DNA from: CAWFFV01 sp963814985
Lineage (GTDB): Bacteria; Chloroflexota; Ktedonobacteria; Ktedonobacterales; Ktedonobacteraceae
NCBI GenBank assembly: GCA_963814985.1
Contig: CAWFFV010000029.1
Span: 372,001-436,000 of the forward strand
DNA: 64,000 nt
Reading direction: 5' to 3'
Position 1 is the first letter of the stretch, and each line of letters starts with the position of its first letter. Both the position numbers and the translations under genes were made by a program. The notes below the pieces were generated by a model, which had not been told where the DNA came from, searched no databases, and saw only the letters and a list, made by a program, of their open reading frames with translations. Shown here piece after piece: positions 47,426-56,614 of the stretch.

Positions 47426-49020
47426 ATGAAGAACCACAATCGCTTGTCTCGCCGTTCCGTAATTAAAGGTGCTGTTGCTGGAGTACTTGCTGGTGCGGGC
47501 GATGCGGGCTTATTCTTCCAACAAGACACCCAGCATGTAGCACATGCTGGGTCTGTTGATGCCATAGTCATTGGGAGTGGCTTTGGTGGCGCAGTAGCAG
47601 CGTTACGGTTGGGGAAAGCCGGTTACTCCACAGTGGTGCTGGAGCGTGGGCGCCGCTGGCCAATTACCCAACAGCAGAATACCTTTGCGACCTATGAACA
47701 GCCCGATGGACGATCAGCATGGCTGAGTCCTGTAACTGTGGACCCTATAAATCAAAATGTGCCTATTGATATCTATACAGGAATTCTTAGACCGCATCAT
47801 TGGGAATGGTATTGCGGTGCTGTCAGGTGTCGGTGTCGGAGGTGGATCTTTAGTCAATAATGCCGCAATCGTTCAACCAACACAGGCGTTTTTCTCACGC
47901 CAATTTCCTGCTCTTGATTATAATCAGTTCGCTAATGTGTACTATCCAAGAGTTCGTTCGATTATTCAACCTGCACCCATTCCCTCGGATATTCTAGCAT
48001 CTTCCTACTATCTCTGCACACAGGTCTTTCATCAATGGGCTGTGACTGCTGGATTGAGTTCGAAGTCGGGTTAATTCAGCTATCGATTGGAATATCGTTC
48101 GGCAAGAGATGAATGGAACGAGGGTCCCATCTGCAATCGCGGGAGAGGATTGGTATGGGATGAATTCTGGGGCACACAAGAGCCTGGATCACAATTACCT
48201 GGCACTGGCGGAAGCAACGGGAAATGTTCAGATCCTTCCTCTTCACGTAGTAACAGACATTGGACAGACAAGCGATGGTCGTTACAGTGTCACATGCCAG
48301 CAGATCGATACCTCAGGGAATGTCCTCAACACTGTAACTGCCACATGCAAGTATCTCTTCATGGCGGCAGGCTCCATGAAGACTTCTGAGTTGATGGTGA
48401 GAGCCAAAGCAAATGGAACACTTCCGCTACTAAACGATCAGGTCGGTCAAGGATGGGGAAACAACGGGGATATGGTTGGTTTTTCCTTTGGTTTTCCTTC
48501 TGACAACCCAGGACAAGGAGGTCCAGGTGCTGCCAAGATAACAGACTTTGCAAATCCTTTGGGATCAGTTGTCATTGATAGTGGACCATTCCATGGCGCA
48601 CCTGACGGGACTATGGGTACACTTGCCCTGACAATGCCACCTTCGGGTCCATTTCCTGCAAAAGGAGTATTCCAATACGATCCGACGACGGATACCGTTA
48701 CGTTGCAATGGCCAAGCAGTGACCCTGCCATTACAAATCTCACGGCTGCCGCAACGCAAACGTACTCGAATCTTAGTGTGAATATGGTACCAGGGGCTCC
48801 TCCAGTCATGACAAACGTACAAACAGGATTTACCGTTCATCCGCTTGGTGGAATGGTCCTTGGTCAAGCATGTGATCTGTCTGGGGGAGTTATTGGATAT
48901 CCGAACCTCTATGTCGTCGATGGTTCCTTGATACCAGGATCTACGGGTTGTGCAAATCCCTCGCTGACAATTGCAGCCCTGGCAGAGCGCATCATGGACC
49001 AATTCGTTTACTCCCACTAA
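47426..49020 (+). pseudogene. Tat-exported GMC oxidoreductase, cholesterol-oxidase-like, two frameshifts
   Basis: Restored length about 530 aa. The N-terminus RLSRRSVIKGAVAGVLAGAG is a twin-arginine signal. FAD motif IVIGSGFGGAVAALRLGKAG follows, then VLERGRRWPI, VLSGVGVGGGSLVNNA, HPLGG and the ending YVVDGSLIPGSTGCANPSLTIAALAERIMD, all as in the cholesterol oxidase branch of GMC flavoproteins. Three frames are used: breaks lie near 47780-47790 and 48070-48080, the latter in GGG, where one extra G would explain it. It would oxidise a sterol or related alcohol outside the cell; the substrate is uncertain. A hairpin at 49054-49078 follows the stop. Confidence 0.82.
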
Positions 49021-49053
49021 ACTAGCGTAGAAAAGGCTCATTTCTGAAGTAGA

Positions 49054-49078
49054 GCCACTCACCTGAGGTATGAGTGGC
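49054..49078 (+). terminator. hairpin after the GMC oxidoreductase gene
   Basis: Perfect 8-bp stem GCCACTCA/TGAGTGGC with a 9-base loop, 34 bases after the stop, followed by CCCTATTTG. Confidence 0.6.
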
Positions 49079-49283
49079 CCTATTTGTGCTGTAAATATGC
49101 CCATGTTAGATCCCTGGGAGATCAAGATCCTATGGCTAGCTGATCGCGGAGGACGTTTTAAGCAGATCAAAGAGCAGACTCCCCAGAAGCAAAAGGAACA
49201 GGCGTAACCTTGACCCGCTTTGGGGAGATTAGAGAAGAGAAATTTGATATGCAAATCTCAAGCAGCCTGAGTTAACCTGTCGC

Positions 49284-50366
49284 TTATCCACCCAGTTGAT
49301 TTCTAAAATCGTTCAAATCTAGAGAAGAACTATCCATCCGTTTGGGTGGAGAAGAGGGTGTTGCATATCGCTGGTTGCGCAGTAAGGCACTGTGCAGTGA
49401 TGCTGCCGCAAGAGAATGCGTGCAAATCAAATTACGTCGATACATTGGACACTCACATGCCAGGAGCATATTCCCATCCAGCACACGACTCTCTACTGTA
49501 TAGTAGTTTCCCTGAGCTCCTTGTACCTGATAGTGTCCGACAGCCACAACTTTGGCATGGGGCATCACCTTGCGATGCGCTGCCATTGCTTCTGAGAACG
49601 CCACTTCGAGTTCGGCGTTTTTGGTTTCAAGTTCCTTCATGTGGCTAGCAATTTGTCGCTCTGCTCGTGTCAGGGCTGTAATGCTTCTATTCAGTCTCTG
49701 AATGGCTGGACGGAAGACAAGGACACCCTCAAATGTTAATACGACCAGGGTCAAGAAAAACAGAGATAGTTCGATCTCTTTCAGTTGGTTGACCCGCCCT
49801 TGCGACTCGTTTTGATATTGAAAGACAATCGCGTTCATCCCCGGCAGAAAGATCTTCACCTGCGTCAGAAGGACGTGAAGGCGTGGAAGAATATCCGCTT
49901 TGAAGGTCGCTGATGGATGCGATTGATCTTGTCCAATGTCGGTAAGTAGTTGGTTGGTAGCATTGATCATCGCTTGAAAGCTGGGTTCGATGGTAGTAAA
50001 GAGCTTCTTGACAGCATCGCTATTGTTGCCTGGTAAGCCCAATCCCGCATCTCCTTGCTGCAAGCCTTTATGAGAACGCATCCATAAGGCCTCGACGGAT
50101 TTCACTTCTGCTATGTCGGCGGCACGCTCGGTAGCACTGGTAGCACTGTTGATAGCGAGTGCAGCTTTGGCTAATTCCTGGCTCAACATACGTTGACGCC
50201 CGGCAAGGTTGATAACCAGTGCATCACCGGATTGCTGAAGTAGAGAGAACTGAATGACAACTTGTCCGAGGAGGGCCAGAATGGCAATCGTGCTGAGTGC
50301 TCCTATATAGAGCCTCGTGAGGTGACGGCTAGAGGATTGTTGGTCGTGTACTATAAACTTCATCAA
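49284..50366 (-). CDS. PilJ-type membrane sensor with a C-terminal SWIM zinc motif
   Basis: 360 aa. TM1 lies at residues 18-38 and TM2 at about 198-218. The extracytoplasmic part between them has NLAGRQRMLSQ at 53-63, the mark of PilJ/NarX-type four-helix sensor domains. After TM2 there is a coiled coil (225-260), and then a SWIM-like zinc motif: Cys304, Cys306, Cys315 and His317 (CxCx8CxH), preceded by two strands typical of SWIM domains. No methyl-accepting, kinase or HAMP domain is seen. SWIM motifs bind DNA or proteins, so signal input at the membrane may be passed to a cytoplasmic zinc domain; this is inference. Transcribed alone. Confidence 0.82.
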   Translation of the reverse strand: MMKFIVHDQQSSSRHLTRLYIGALSTIAILALLGQVVIQFSLLQQSGDALVINLAGRQRMLSQELAKAALAINSATSATERAADIAEVKSVEALWMRSHKGLQQGDAGLGLPGNNSDAVKKLFTTIEPSFQAMINATNQLLTDIGQDQSHPSATFKADILPRLHVLLTQVKIFLPGMNAIVFQYQNESQGRVNQLKEIELSLFFLTLVVLTFEGVLVFRPAIQRLNRSITALTRAERQIASHMKELETKNAELEVAFSEAMAAHRKVMPHAKVVAVGHYQVQGAQGNYYTVESRVLDGNMLLACECPMYRRNLICTHSLAAASLHSALLRNQRYATPSSPPKRMDSSSLDLNDFRNQLGG

Positions 50367-50381
50367 AAATCCTTTATGGAG

Positions 50382-50731
50382 ACCCTCATGCCTTCAGGCT
50401 GAGGGAGGAAACAAAGGCGTCCGTAGACGCGCTACTCTCGCATACCCCGTAGAGTGCCATTTTTAGCAGAAATAGCGAAAACTGTTGCCTGATTTCAGAC
50501 CATCGCGTTATTGCACGGGTGCAAATACCCTTCGTGATGGCAGTCCAGGCATAGCCCCAAAGGGCATCCGCTTCGGCGTGGCAGGAAGAGGCCCGAACGA
50601 GGGTGATATTCGGACATTCTTGAATGGTAGCCCGTACCGCTGCTGCTCTCTGAGGAGAGCCCACTAGACAGGAACTTACGTTGAGCTAACTGTTACTCAA
50701 GCCCCCTGGCTTCAGCCATGGGGTTCTTGAC
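50382..50731 (+). mobile_element. non-autonomous IS200/IS605-like element (PATE-type), putative
   Basis: About 350 bases bounded by two subterminal hairpins. The left one (about 50382-50405) is CCCTCA, a bulged T, GCCT, loop, AGGC, TGAGGG; the right one (50702-50723) pairs CCCC.TGGCT with AGCCA.GGGG and is followed by TTCTTGAC. Hairpins with a bulged T and a TTGAC-type end are characteristic of IS200/IS605 ends. No transposase remains; short frames inside (both strands) have no coding support. It lies between the sensor gene and the mannosylglycerate genes. Confidence 0.45.
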
Positions 50732-51363
50732 TTGCTGCTTTTCGTATCAGGAAATGGACCCATTCTTGATTCACAAATATGGAAGTGGGCCAGAAACCAT
50801 TTACAGGGTTTCTTCACAAGATTCTCTGTTTTTATAATACTAGACAATGCGTTCAAAAGCAATAAGTACTCGGGTAGATTTTATCCAATCGGTAGACAAA
50901 CGAAAGGAAGAGTAAGGGACCTAAGAATAAATAACTTCTCTTGAATCCCTAAATGCAAAAATCCCATGGGATTGACATTTTGTAGAGTTTTCGTTATATT
51001 TATAATGTTGCTCGACGAGAAGCCGACGCAGTGCAGAGAGATGAGCAAAAAGGGGCAGCCGGGCTTATTATACAGCTTCATAAGAGAATCTAAGCCTGTC
51101 TGTTTAGCCCATAATCATCACAAGAATGTCATTGCAAGCGCCCTCTATTTACAGTGCTGTAAATATCTTCTTTCTTGCTCCTTTACAATCAGGTGGCATG
51201 CGATATTGAGTAGTACATTGCCGCTGTTATAATGGAAATTCAGCGCTTACGATCACTCATTTGGCATGCTGGTTTCTTTTCCTGGTGTGTACACCGAAAG
51301 TCCCGTTCTGCTCACAGGTTTCAACGCCTCTTCGTCGTACTAGTTTGTGCAAAGGATGCCAAC
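50732..51363 (+). promoter_or_regulatory. gap with a consensus-like promoter before the mannosyl-3-phosphoglycerate synthase gene
   Basis: No gene is supported in 50732-51205. At 51206-51233 lies TTGAGT, 16 bases, TATAAT, a good sigma-70-type promoter. The first in-frame ATG of the downstream frame (51232) overlaps the TATAAT, so it cannot be in a transcript from this promoter. AAAGGA at 51351-51356 lies 7 bases before GTG 51364, which I take as the true start. Confidence 0.55.
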
Positions 51364-52485
51364 GTGAACATTGACACCATGCGCTTTCCTCACATCCTCG
51401 AAGCCGATGGCTTCTATGACCTGAACCACTTCTTCGCTCATACCGCGTTCGTCATTGCACATAAGAGCGAACATCTTGAAACTCTCCTCGGCGTCATCTG
51501 GTACCTTCCAATTAATAGCCCCATCCTGATTGTCACCAACTGTCCGGAGACAGAGAAAGAGGAACTGGAGGAAGGTCTGATCAGACATCTGACACAGTCC
51601 CGGCAAATCTATTTCATCCACCAGAAGGACAAAACGATTGCTCATTTCTTTGCCAAACGTGGCGTCCATGCTCTTCTAGGCGCTGACGGTAAAGTTGTTA
51701 ATGGTAAGGGCGAGGGGATGTATATTGGTGCGCTAATTGCCTCCCTACTTGGATATCCCAGGTGGATTGTCTTCTATGATGCAGACAACTTCGTTCCCAA
51801 CGCCTTATTGGAATATACATTGGCAATGAGCAAATTGTTTCTGCAACAATGTGCAACCATCCCTTCACCTGACTATGAGATTCAGCAACTCCATAATGTG
51901 CGCATCTGCTGGTCCTCTAAACCTGGCCTTGGCGGAGGCCCTCTCACTTCCGGAGTTACAGGACGCTGCACACGAGTCGTTTCTCCGCTCATGACGACAC
52001 TTGTCGCAGAATGGTTTGGTCTGTATGATCGTCCGATCATCTCCTCGAATGCTGGTGAGCAAGGCTTGACGATGGAAGCTGTACAGACATTGCGTTTCTC
52101 CTCTGGCTATTCTGTAGAAACCTTCCAATTGCTTGACCTTCTTTCTAAAGCACTTACCCCAACGATACAGCTACCGAACCATGTAGTACTCCAACAGTAT
52201 CAAGCGCAAAGCCCGCACTTTCATGAGAAGAGAGATGACAAGCATATCAAGCAGATGATTGCAGCAAGCCTGGGTAGCTTCTTCCATTTTAAGGGGCAGC
52301 TTCCTTCTTGTGTCGAGCAGCAGTTGCAACAGATCTACGATGAGATGAACCTTGAGTTGTGCTTGCCTGTCATCTATCCCTCACTGCGGGAACTGCTCAT
52401 TGAAAGAAATGATATGTTGGTGAATCACTATAGACTCTTTGAGAAGAGCCTTGCTTTTACTGAACCGGAGGCAATGTGCGGCTGA
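51364..52485 (+). CDS. mpgS: mannosyl-3-phosphoglycerate synthase
   Basis: GT55-family enzyme, about 373 aa, that joins GDP-mannose and 3-phosphoglycerate to give mannosyl-3-phosphoglycerate, the precursor of the compatible solute mannosylglycerate. Family segments visible are HTAFVIAHKSEHLETLLGV, ILIVTNCPE, VVNGKGEGMYIGALIASLLG, the metal-binding DAD in WIVFYDADNFVP, SNAGEQGLTMEAVQTL and SSGYSVETFQLLD. Start set at GTG 51364 (see promoter entry); the longer frame to 51232 would overlap the promoter. The coding sequence ends by overlapping the phosphatase start by 10 bases with GGAGG just inside, so they are translated together. In many species the partner is a HAD phosphatase; here it is not. 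Confidence 0.85.
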   Translation: MNIDTMRFPHILEADGFYDLNHFFAHTAFVIAHKSEHLETLLGVIWYLPINSPILIVTNCPETEKEELEEGLIRHLTQSRQIYFIHQKDKTIAHFFAKRGVHALLGADGKVVNGKGEGMYIGALIASLLGYPRWIVFYDADNFVPNALLEYTLAMSKLFLQQCATIPSPDYEIQQLHNVRICWSSKPGLGGGPLTSGVTGRCTRVVSPLMTTLVAEWFGLYDRPIISSNAGEQGLTMEAVQTLRFSSGYSVETFQLLDLLSKALTPTIQLPNHVVLQQYQAQSPHFHEKRDDKHIKQMIAASLGSFFHFKGQLPSCVEQQLQQIYDEMNLELCLPVIYPSLRELLIERNDMLVNHYRLFEKSLAFTEPEAMCG

Positions 52486-53102
52486 TAGTCATACGTCATG
52501 GTGAGACGTTTTATAATATCGAGGATCGCCTTACAGGCCAGTCCGACATTCCGCTCAGTCCCCTTGGTGAACGGCAGGCTCTGGCATTAGGTACCTATCT
52601 GGCTACGGAATATCTGGACGTTATTGTCTCCTCCGATCTACAACGTGCATATACGACTGCTATGGCTATTGCCAGTCATCATGGGTTCACCGTAGAGGAA
52701 GATCCCGATCTACGCGAACTCTCACTGGGGGAGTGGGAGGGAATGACCCTGGCTGAAGTGCAGGAGCGCGAGCCCGACGAGGTGATGCGCTGGCAAGCCG
52801 ACCCTTCCACATACGCTCCAAAGGGAGGAGAGACCCTGGTCCAGCTTCGTGCCCGTATCATATGTGCCCTGGATCGCTGGTACGCATGTTATCCTGATGG
52901 TACAGTCGTTTGGGTAGCACATGCAGGCTTAATTGGGATCTTGATCTGTCATATCCTCGATATTGATCTCAATCGGCGCAGACAATTTCAGCACGACAAT
53001 GCCTCTCTTACCGAGGTTTTCTTTAGCCGTGAGCGCATACGCCTTGTTCGCTTGAATGAGACTGCTTTCTTGCGGGGTTGGCCCCTTCCCTCTGAGTTAT
53101 GA
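52476..53102 (+). CDS. histidine phosphatase, likely acting after mannosyl-3-phosphoglycerate synthase
   Basis: 208 aa of the phosphoglycerate-mutase-like histidine phosphatase superfamily: IRHGET with His8 as phosphorylated residue, SSDLQRAYTTA, LRELSLGEWEGMTLAEV, and VAHAGLIGIL with the second His. Mycobacterial glucosyl-3-phosphoglycerate phosphatase (GpgP, Rv2419c) is of this type, so by context this enzyme may remove the phosphate from mannosyl-3-phosphoglycerate to yield mannosylglycerate; that step is inferred. GTG start 4 bases after GGAGG, overlapping the synthase gene. Alternative: an unrelated alpha-ribazole phosphatase-like enzyme. Confidence 0.8.
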   Translation: MRLIVIRHGETFYNIEDRLTGQSDIPLSPLGERQALALGTYLATEYLDVIVSSDLQRAYTTAMAIASHHGFTVEEDPDLRELSLGEWEGMTLAEVQEREPDEVMRWQADPSTYAPKGGETLVQLRARIICALDRWYACYPDGTVVWVAHAGLIGILICHILDIDLNRRRQFQHDNASLTEVFFSRERIRLVRLNETAFLRGWPLPSEL

Positions 53103-53123
53103 GTGGATGTCAGATCAAAACTC

Positions 53124-53182
53124 TTGACTTTCCTGTCCGTTTTTGGTTATCATATGACTGGAATGGTTTTTCTAGTCATATG
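53124..53182 (+). promoter_or_regulatory. TetR-gene promoter with overlapping operator-like repeat
   Basis: TTGACT at 53124-53129 and TATCAT at 53148-53153 (18-base spacer) form a promoter. A perfect inverted repeat CATATGACT (53151-53159) and AGTCATATG (53174-53182) overlaps the -10 box. The TetR gene starts 35 bases later, so self-repression is the likely use. Confidence 0.6.
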
Positions 53183-53217
53183 GTCATTCAGTCAGAGAAA
53201 GCAAGGCGAAAACATTT

Positions 53218-53952
53218 ATGGCAGCAATGCACGATCCAGTTCCTGGAGTACCAACCAGTCAGGAGCCTCAAAGCCAGCAAGAAAAGGATGAGCGTCAGCA
53301 GCGCGAGGAGCGTATTCTAGGCGCTGCCGCCACTCTCCTGGTCCGTTGGGGCTATCGCAAAACAACAATTGATGATGTGGCTCGTGAGGCTGGTGTGGGC
53401 AAAGGCACCATCTACCTTCACTGGAAGGACAAAAACGAACTGTTTCGTGCAGCCCTCTGGCGTGAGCAAGGGCGCTTCAGCGAAGATGTTAAGCAGCGGA
53501 TTGCAGCCGATCCAGAGGGAGGATTGTTGCATCGTATAACTACTCACTCGATGCTTGCAGCCCTGTCCAATCCACTGATGGCGGCTATCCTCAAGGGTCA
53601 GGCAGACATCTTCAATGGGTTTCTAGGAGCCTATGATCGCGACCTGCTTGATCAGGTTATAGGTGTTGCTGATACCTATCTTGCTCAGCTTCAAAAGGCC
53701 GGGTTGATCCGCAGAGATATTCCTGTGCCTGTTATCACCTTTCTGCTGACTGCCCTGAAAGTTGGCCTCATCAACTCCCCTGATCTCATCGGTCAGGAGC
53801 ATGTGCCAACTATGGAGCAACTGACGGAAGCACTCAGTGATCTGATGCGCCGCTGGCTGGAGCCAGAGCAACTCCCCAACAAGAGCGATGAAGGCAAGCA
53901 ATTGTTGGCTGAGTATCTGGACAAGGTGAAAGAATCTGAGCAACCGTCTTGA
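53218..53952 (+). CDS. TetR/AcrR family transcriptional regulator
   Basis: 244 aa. Residues 30-80 carry the TetR helix-turn-helix (RILGAAATLLVRWGYRKTTIDDVAREAGVGKGTIYLHWKDKNELF region), followed by an all-helical ligand domain. The first 28 residues are Gln/Glu/Pro rich and probably disordered. It is followed 23 bases later by an ABC exporter, so it most likely represses this exporter operon, with ligand release inducing it; an operator-like repeat is seen upstream. Ligand unknown. Confidence 0.9.
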   Translation: MAAMHDPVPGVPTSQEPQSQQEKDERQQREERILGAAATLLVRWGYRKTTIDDVAREAGVGKGTIYLHWKDKNELFRAALWREQGRFSEDVKQRIAADPEGGLLHRITTHSMLAALSNPLMAAILKGQADIFNGFLGAYDRDLLDQVIGVADTYLAQLQKAGLIRRDIPVPVITFLLTALKVGLINSPDLIGQEHVPTMEQLTEALSDLMRRWLEPEQLPNKSDEGKQLLAEYLDKVKESEQPS

Positions 53953-53975
53953 GTCGCAAGGAGGACATCAATATC

Positions 53976-54905
53976 ATGACTGCTATCATCGAGGTACAAG
54001 GTTTGACCAAAAGCTACGGGAGCAAACGTGGCATTACCAATGTTTCCTTCCAGGTGGAAGAAGGCGAAGTCTTTGGCTTTCTTGGTCCAAATGGCGCAGG
54101 CAAGACAACCACCATCCGCTTACTTATGGCGCTGTTGCGTGCCAACTCTGGTGTGGCGCGTATTGCCGGGCTGGACTGCTGGAAACAGTCTGTTGAAATC
54201 AAGCGAATGCTTGGGTATCTGCCAAGCGAGCTTTCGCTTGATCCCAATCTGACTGGTGGACAGATTCTCGAATACTTCGGCCATCTGCGCGGAGGCATCG
54301 ATCAAGCCTATCTCAAGCAACTCATTGCCCGGCTAGATCTGGACCCCAGTCGCAAGTTCCGTCAGTATTCCAGCGGCAATAAGCGCAAGATCGGACTGAT
54401 TCAAGCCTTTATGCACCGTCCGCGCCTGTTGCTGCTTGACGAGCCAACCAACGGCCTGGACCCGCTCAACCAGCAAGAATTCAACCGCATGATAGTCGAG
54501 GTGCGTGCCGGGGGCTGCACCATCTTCCTCTCTTCGCATATCCTGACTGAGGTTGAGCAGATCTGCGATCGTGTAGCGATCATTCGAGAAGGGCAACTGG
54601 TACGTGTTGGCGGCATGACCGAACTAAAGGACATCAAGCACCATGAAGTTACTATCACCTTTGTTGAGGCTGTGCCCACTGAGGTCTTCGAGAAGCTGGA
54701 TGGCGTAGGGCAAGTGGAGGCACTCCCCGATGGGCATACATTGCGTATGACCGTACAAGGTGGGGTGGATGCCATTGTCAAGGCGGCTGCACAATATTCT
54801 GTCGTCAGCCTGAGCAACCACGAGCCGAGCCTGGAAGAGATATTCCTGCGCTATTACGAGGGCGACGGTTTGGCCGCCAAGGAGGCCAGTCATGTGGTTC
54901 AGTAG
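53976..54905 (+). CDS. ABC exporter ATP-binding protein
   Basis: 309 aa. Walker A GPNGAGKTTT at 37-46, the signature variant YSSGNKRKIGL, Walker B LLLLDEPTNGLDPL, and an H-loop in LSSHILTEVEQICDR. The C-terminal 80 residues resemble the domain seen in ABC-2 type drug or lipid exporters (HHEVTITFVEAVPTEVFEKL). Start set at ATG 53976 because AAGGAGG lies 11 bases upstream; an earlier TTG would overlap the TetR stop. Ends overlapping the permease start by 14 bases. Substrate not predictable; likely export of a toxic or amphipathic compound. Confidence 0.92.
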   Translation: MTAIIEVQGLTKSYGSKRGITNVSFQVEEGEVFGFLGPNGAGKTTTIRLLMALLRANSGVARIAGLDCWKQSVEIKRMLGYLPSELSLDPNLTGGQILEYFGHLRGGIDQAYLKQLIARLDLDPSRKFRQYSSGNKRKIGLIQAFMHRPRLLLLDEPTNGLDPLNQQEFNRMIVEVRAGGCTIFLSSHILTEVEQICDRVAIIREGQLVRVGGMTELKDIKHHEVTITFVEAVPTEVFEKLDGVGQVEALPDGHTLRMTVQGGVDAIVKAAAQYSVVSLSNHEPSLEEIFLRYYEGDGLAAKEASHVVQ

Positions 54906-56541
54906 TATCTACCTCAAAACCCTGCGTGATTTTCGTATTGCCATTCTGGGCTGGGGCGCGGGCATGGGCCTGCTCCTGTATGCCGTCCTGGCTTCCGTCC
55001 CCTCGCTGCTGGCAACGCCACAGGCGCGGGCCTCGCTCGTCAGTCTGGCTGGCTCCTTCTCCTGGCTGGCCGAGCCAATCGCGGTGGACACCCCTGGCGG
55101 CTACGCAACCTGGAAATACGGCTTTACGATCTTGATCATTGCCATCTGGCCGCTCATGGCGTGCAGCCGCCTGCTGCGTGGAGAGGAGGAGCATGGCTCC
55201 CTGGATGTACTGCTCTCACTGCCGCGTGGGCGTGGGCGTGTTGCGTTGGAAAAGCTGGCTGCCGTCTGGACAGCCCTGCTGGGGATGGGCCTGCTCATCG
55301 CTCTGCTGGCCTTTGCGGGTGGCAAGAGCACCAGCGCGAACTTTGGCCTGGGCGATGCCTTGCTCTATGGTCTGAATGTGGCACTCATCTGCGGCGTCTT
55401 CGGATCTATTGCACTACTGATCTCCCAGTTCACTCAGGAGCACGGCACGGCGTCTGGCCTGACGGGTGGCTTACTGGTGGTCTTTATCGTACTGGATATG
55501 GTTCATCGTGTCATTCCCAATACCGAATGGCTCAGCCGCCTTTCTCCCGTCTACTACTATAACCTGAACAAAGCGCTCATTCCTACGTATGGCATCAATC
55601 CTGGCGGGATGCTCGTCCTGCTGGCCCTGAGCATTCTGCTGAGCAGTGCAGCCATCTGGCTCTTTGTGCGGCGCGATGTTGGTAGGGCGGTGGAAGTGCC
55701 AGTCTGGTTGCGCCTACCTGAGCGAACCACTCGGCCTGAGCATGCACTGCCTGTGAATGCCTGGTCGCTGCGCTCAGTTTATACGCGCAGTCTGGGAATG
55801 ATTGTGGTTCCTACTTTCTGGTGGACGCTGGGTATCGCGGGCTTTGCCGGGTGGATGATCGTCGTCGTCAAGCAAACTGAGGTGCAACTGACCGCCCTTT
55901 TCGAAGGCTCACCAATCCTGAAGAATCTGTTCACCAAGGTTGGCGGGGGTGATCTCAATACCAATGCAACTCTCCTGGGTGCGCTCTTCATCTTCCTGCC
56001 GCTCCTGTTGATGGCCTTTGCAGTCACTCAGTCCAACCGCTGGTCCGCCGATGAAGAGGATGGACGGTTGGAGTTGTTGCTGTCCACTCCGCAGCCACGC
56101 TTGCAGGTGCTATTGGGGCACTTTGCTGCGCTGACCACGGCGACGGTGATCATTGGTGTACTGACTCTGGCTGCTACAGCAGTGGCCTCGGCAGCCACGG
56201 GCTTGAAACTCGACGGAGGCAATCTGGCCGCTGCAACGCTGAGTATCATTCCTCTGGGGTTACTGGTGGCTGCCATCGGCTATCTGCTCTCAGGCTGGTT
56301 GAGAACGGCATTGGACACCGGTCTCTTGAGCTTCTTGCTGGTGATCTGGTTCTTCATCAGCTTTGTTGGTCCAGAGCTGAACTGGTCGGATGCGACGTTG
56401 CGGCTGTCCGCCTTCTACTATTATGGTACGCCGCTGCTGCATGGCCTGCCCCTGGGGAATATGCTTGGCGTACTAGGGGTTGCGGTTGTGGCACTGGTTC
56501 TGGCATCGGTTCGCTTTGTGCGTAAGAATATTACACACTAG
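54892..56541 (+). CDS. ABC-2 type exporter permease with two fused membrane modules
   Basis: 549 aa with about 12 hydrophobic helices in two halves of six (residues 15-255 and 300-545), separated by a charged linker. Each half resembles the ABC-2 membrane module, so one polypeptide may supply the full membrane pore to a pair of ATP-binding subunits. AAGGAGG is 6 bases before ATG 54892, inside the ATPase gene. No frameshift. Notably GC-richer than the exopolysaccharide genes around 20-35 kb. A strong hairpin ends the operon. Confidence 0.9.
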   Translation: MWFSSIYLKTLRDFRIAILGWGAGMGLLLYAVLASVPSLLATPQARASLVSLAGSFSWLAEPIAVDTPGGYATWKYGFTILIIAIWPLMACSRLLRGEEEHGSLDVLLSLPRGRGRVALEKLAAVWTALLGMGLLIALLAFAGGKSTSANFGLGDALLYGLNVALICGVFGSIALLISQFTQEHGTASGLTGGLLVVFIVLDMVHRVIPNTEWLSRLSPVYYYNLNKALIPTYGINPGGMLVLLALSILLSSAAIWLFVRRDVGRAVEVPVWLRLPERTTRPEHALPVNAWSLRSVYTRSLGMIVVPTFWWTLGIAGFAGWMIVVVKQTEVQLTALFEGSPILKNLFTKVGGGDLNTNATLLGALFIFLPLLLMAFAVTQSNRWSADEEDGRLELLLSTPQPRLQVLLGHFAALTTATVIIGVLTLAATAVASAATGLKLDGGNLAAATLSIIPLGLLVAAIGYLLSGWLRTALDTGLLSFLLVIWFFISFVGPELNWSDATLRLSAFYYYGTPLLHGLPLGNMLGVLGVAVVALVLASVRFVRKNITH

Positions 56542-56572
56542 ATGATGGCACAGCGGAAACGCGAGAATGAAT

Positions 56573-56612
56573 GAAACTACCCAGGTCTTTTATTCAGGAT
56601 CTGGGTAGTTTC
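56573..56612. terminator. bidirectional terminator between permease and PP2C genes
   Basis: Perfect 12-bp stem GAAACTACCCAG/CTGGGTAGTTTC with a 16-base loop, between two convergent stops (56541 and 56615). Confidence 0.75.
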
Positions 56613-56614
56613 CA

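Noticed and set aside
47115..47429. 104-codon plus frame before the GMC oxidoreductase
   Set aside because: Cys/Ser/Phe-rich, no ribosome site, and it runs into the start of the Tat-signal gene in another frame.
50386..50664. 92-codon minus frame and 60-codon plus frame inside the IS200/IS605-like element
   Set aside because: Neither contains TnpA or TnpB motifs; they look like chance frames in a structured non-coding element.
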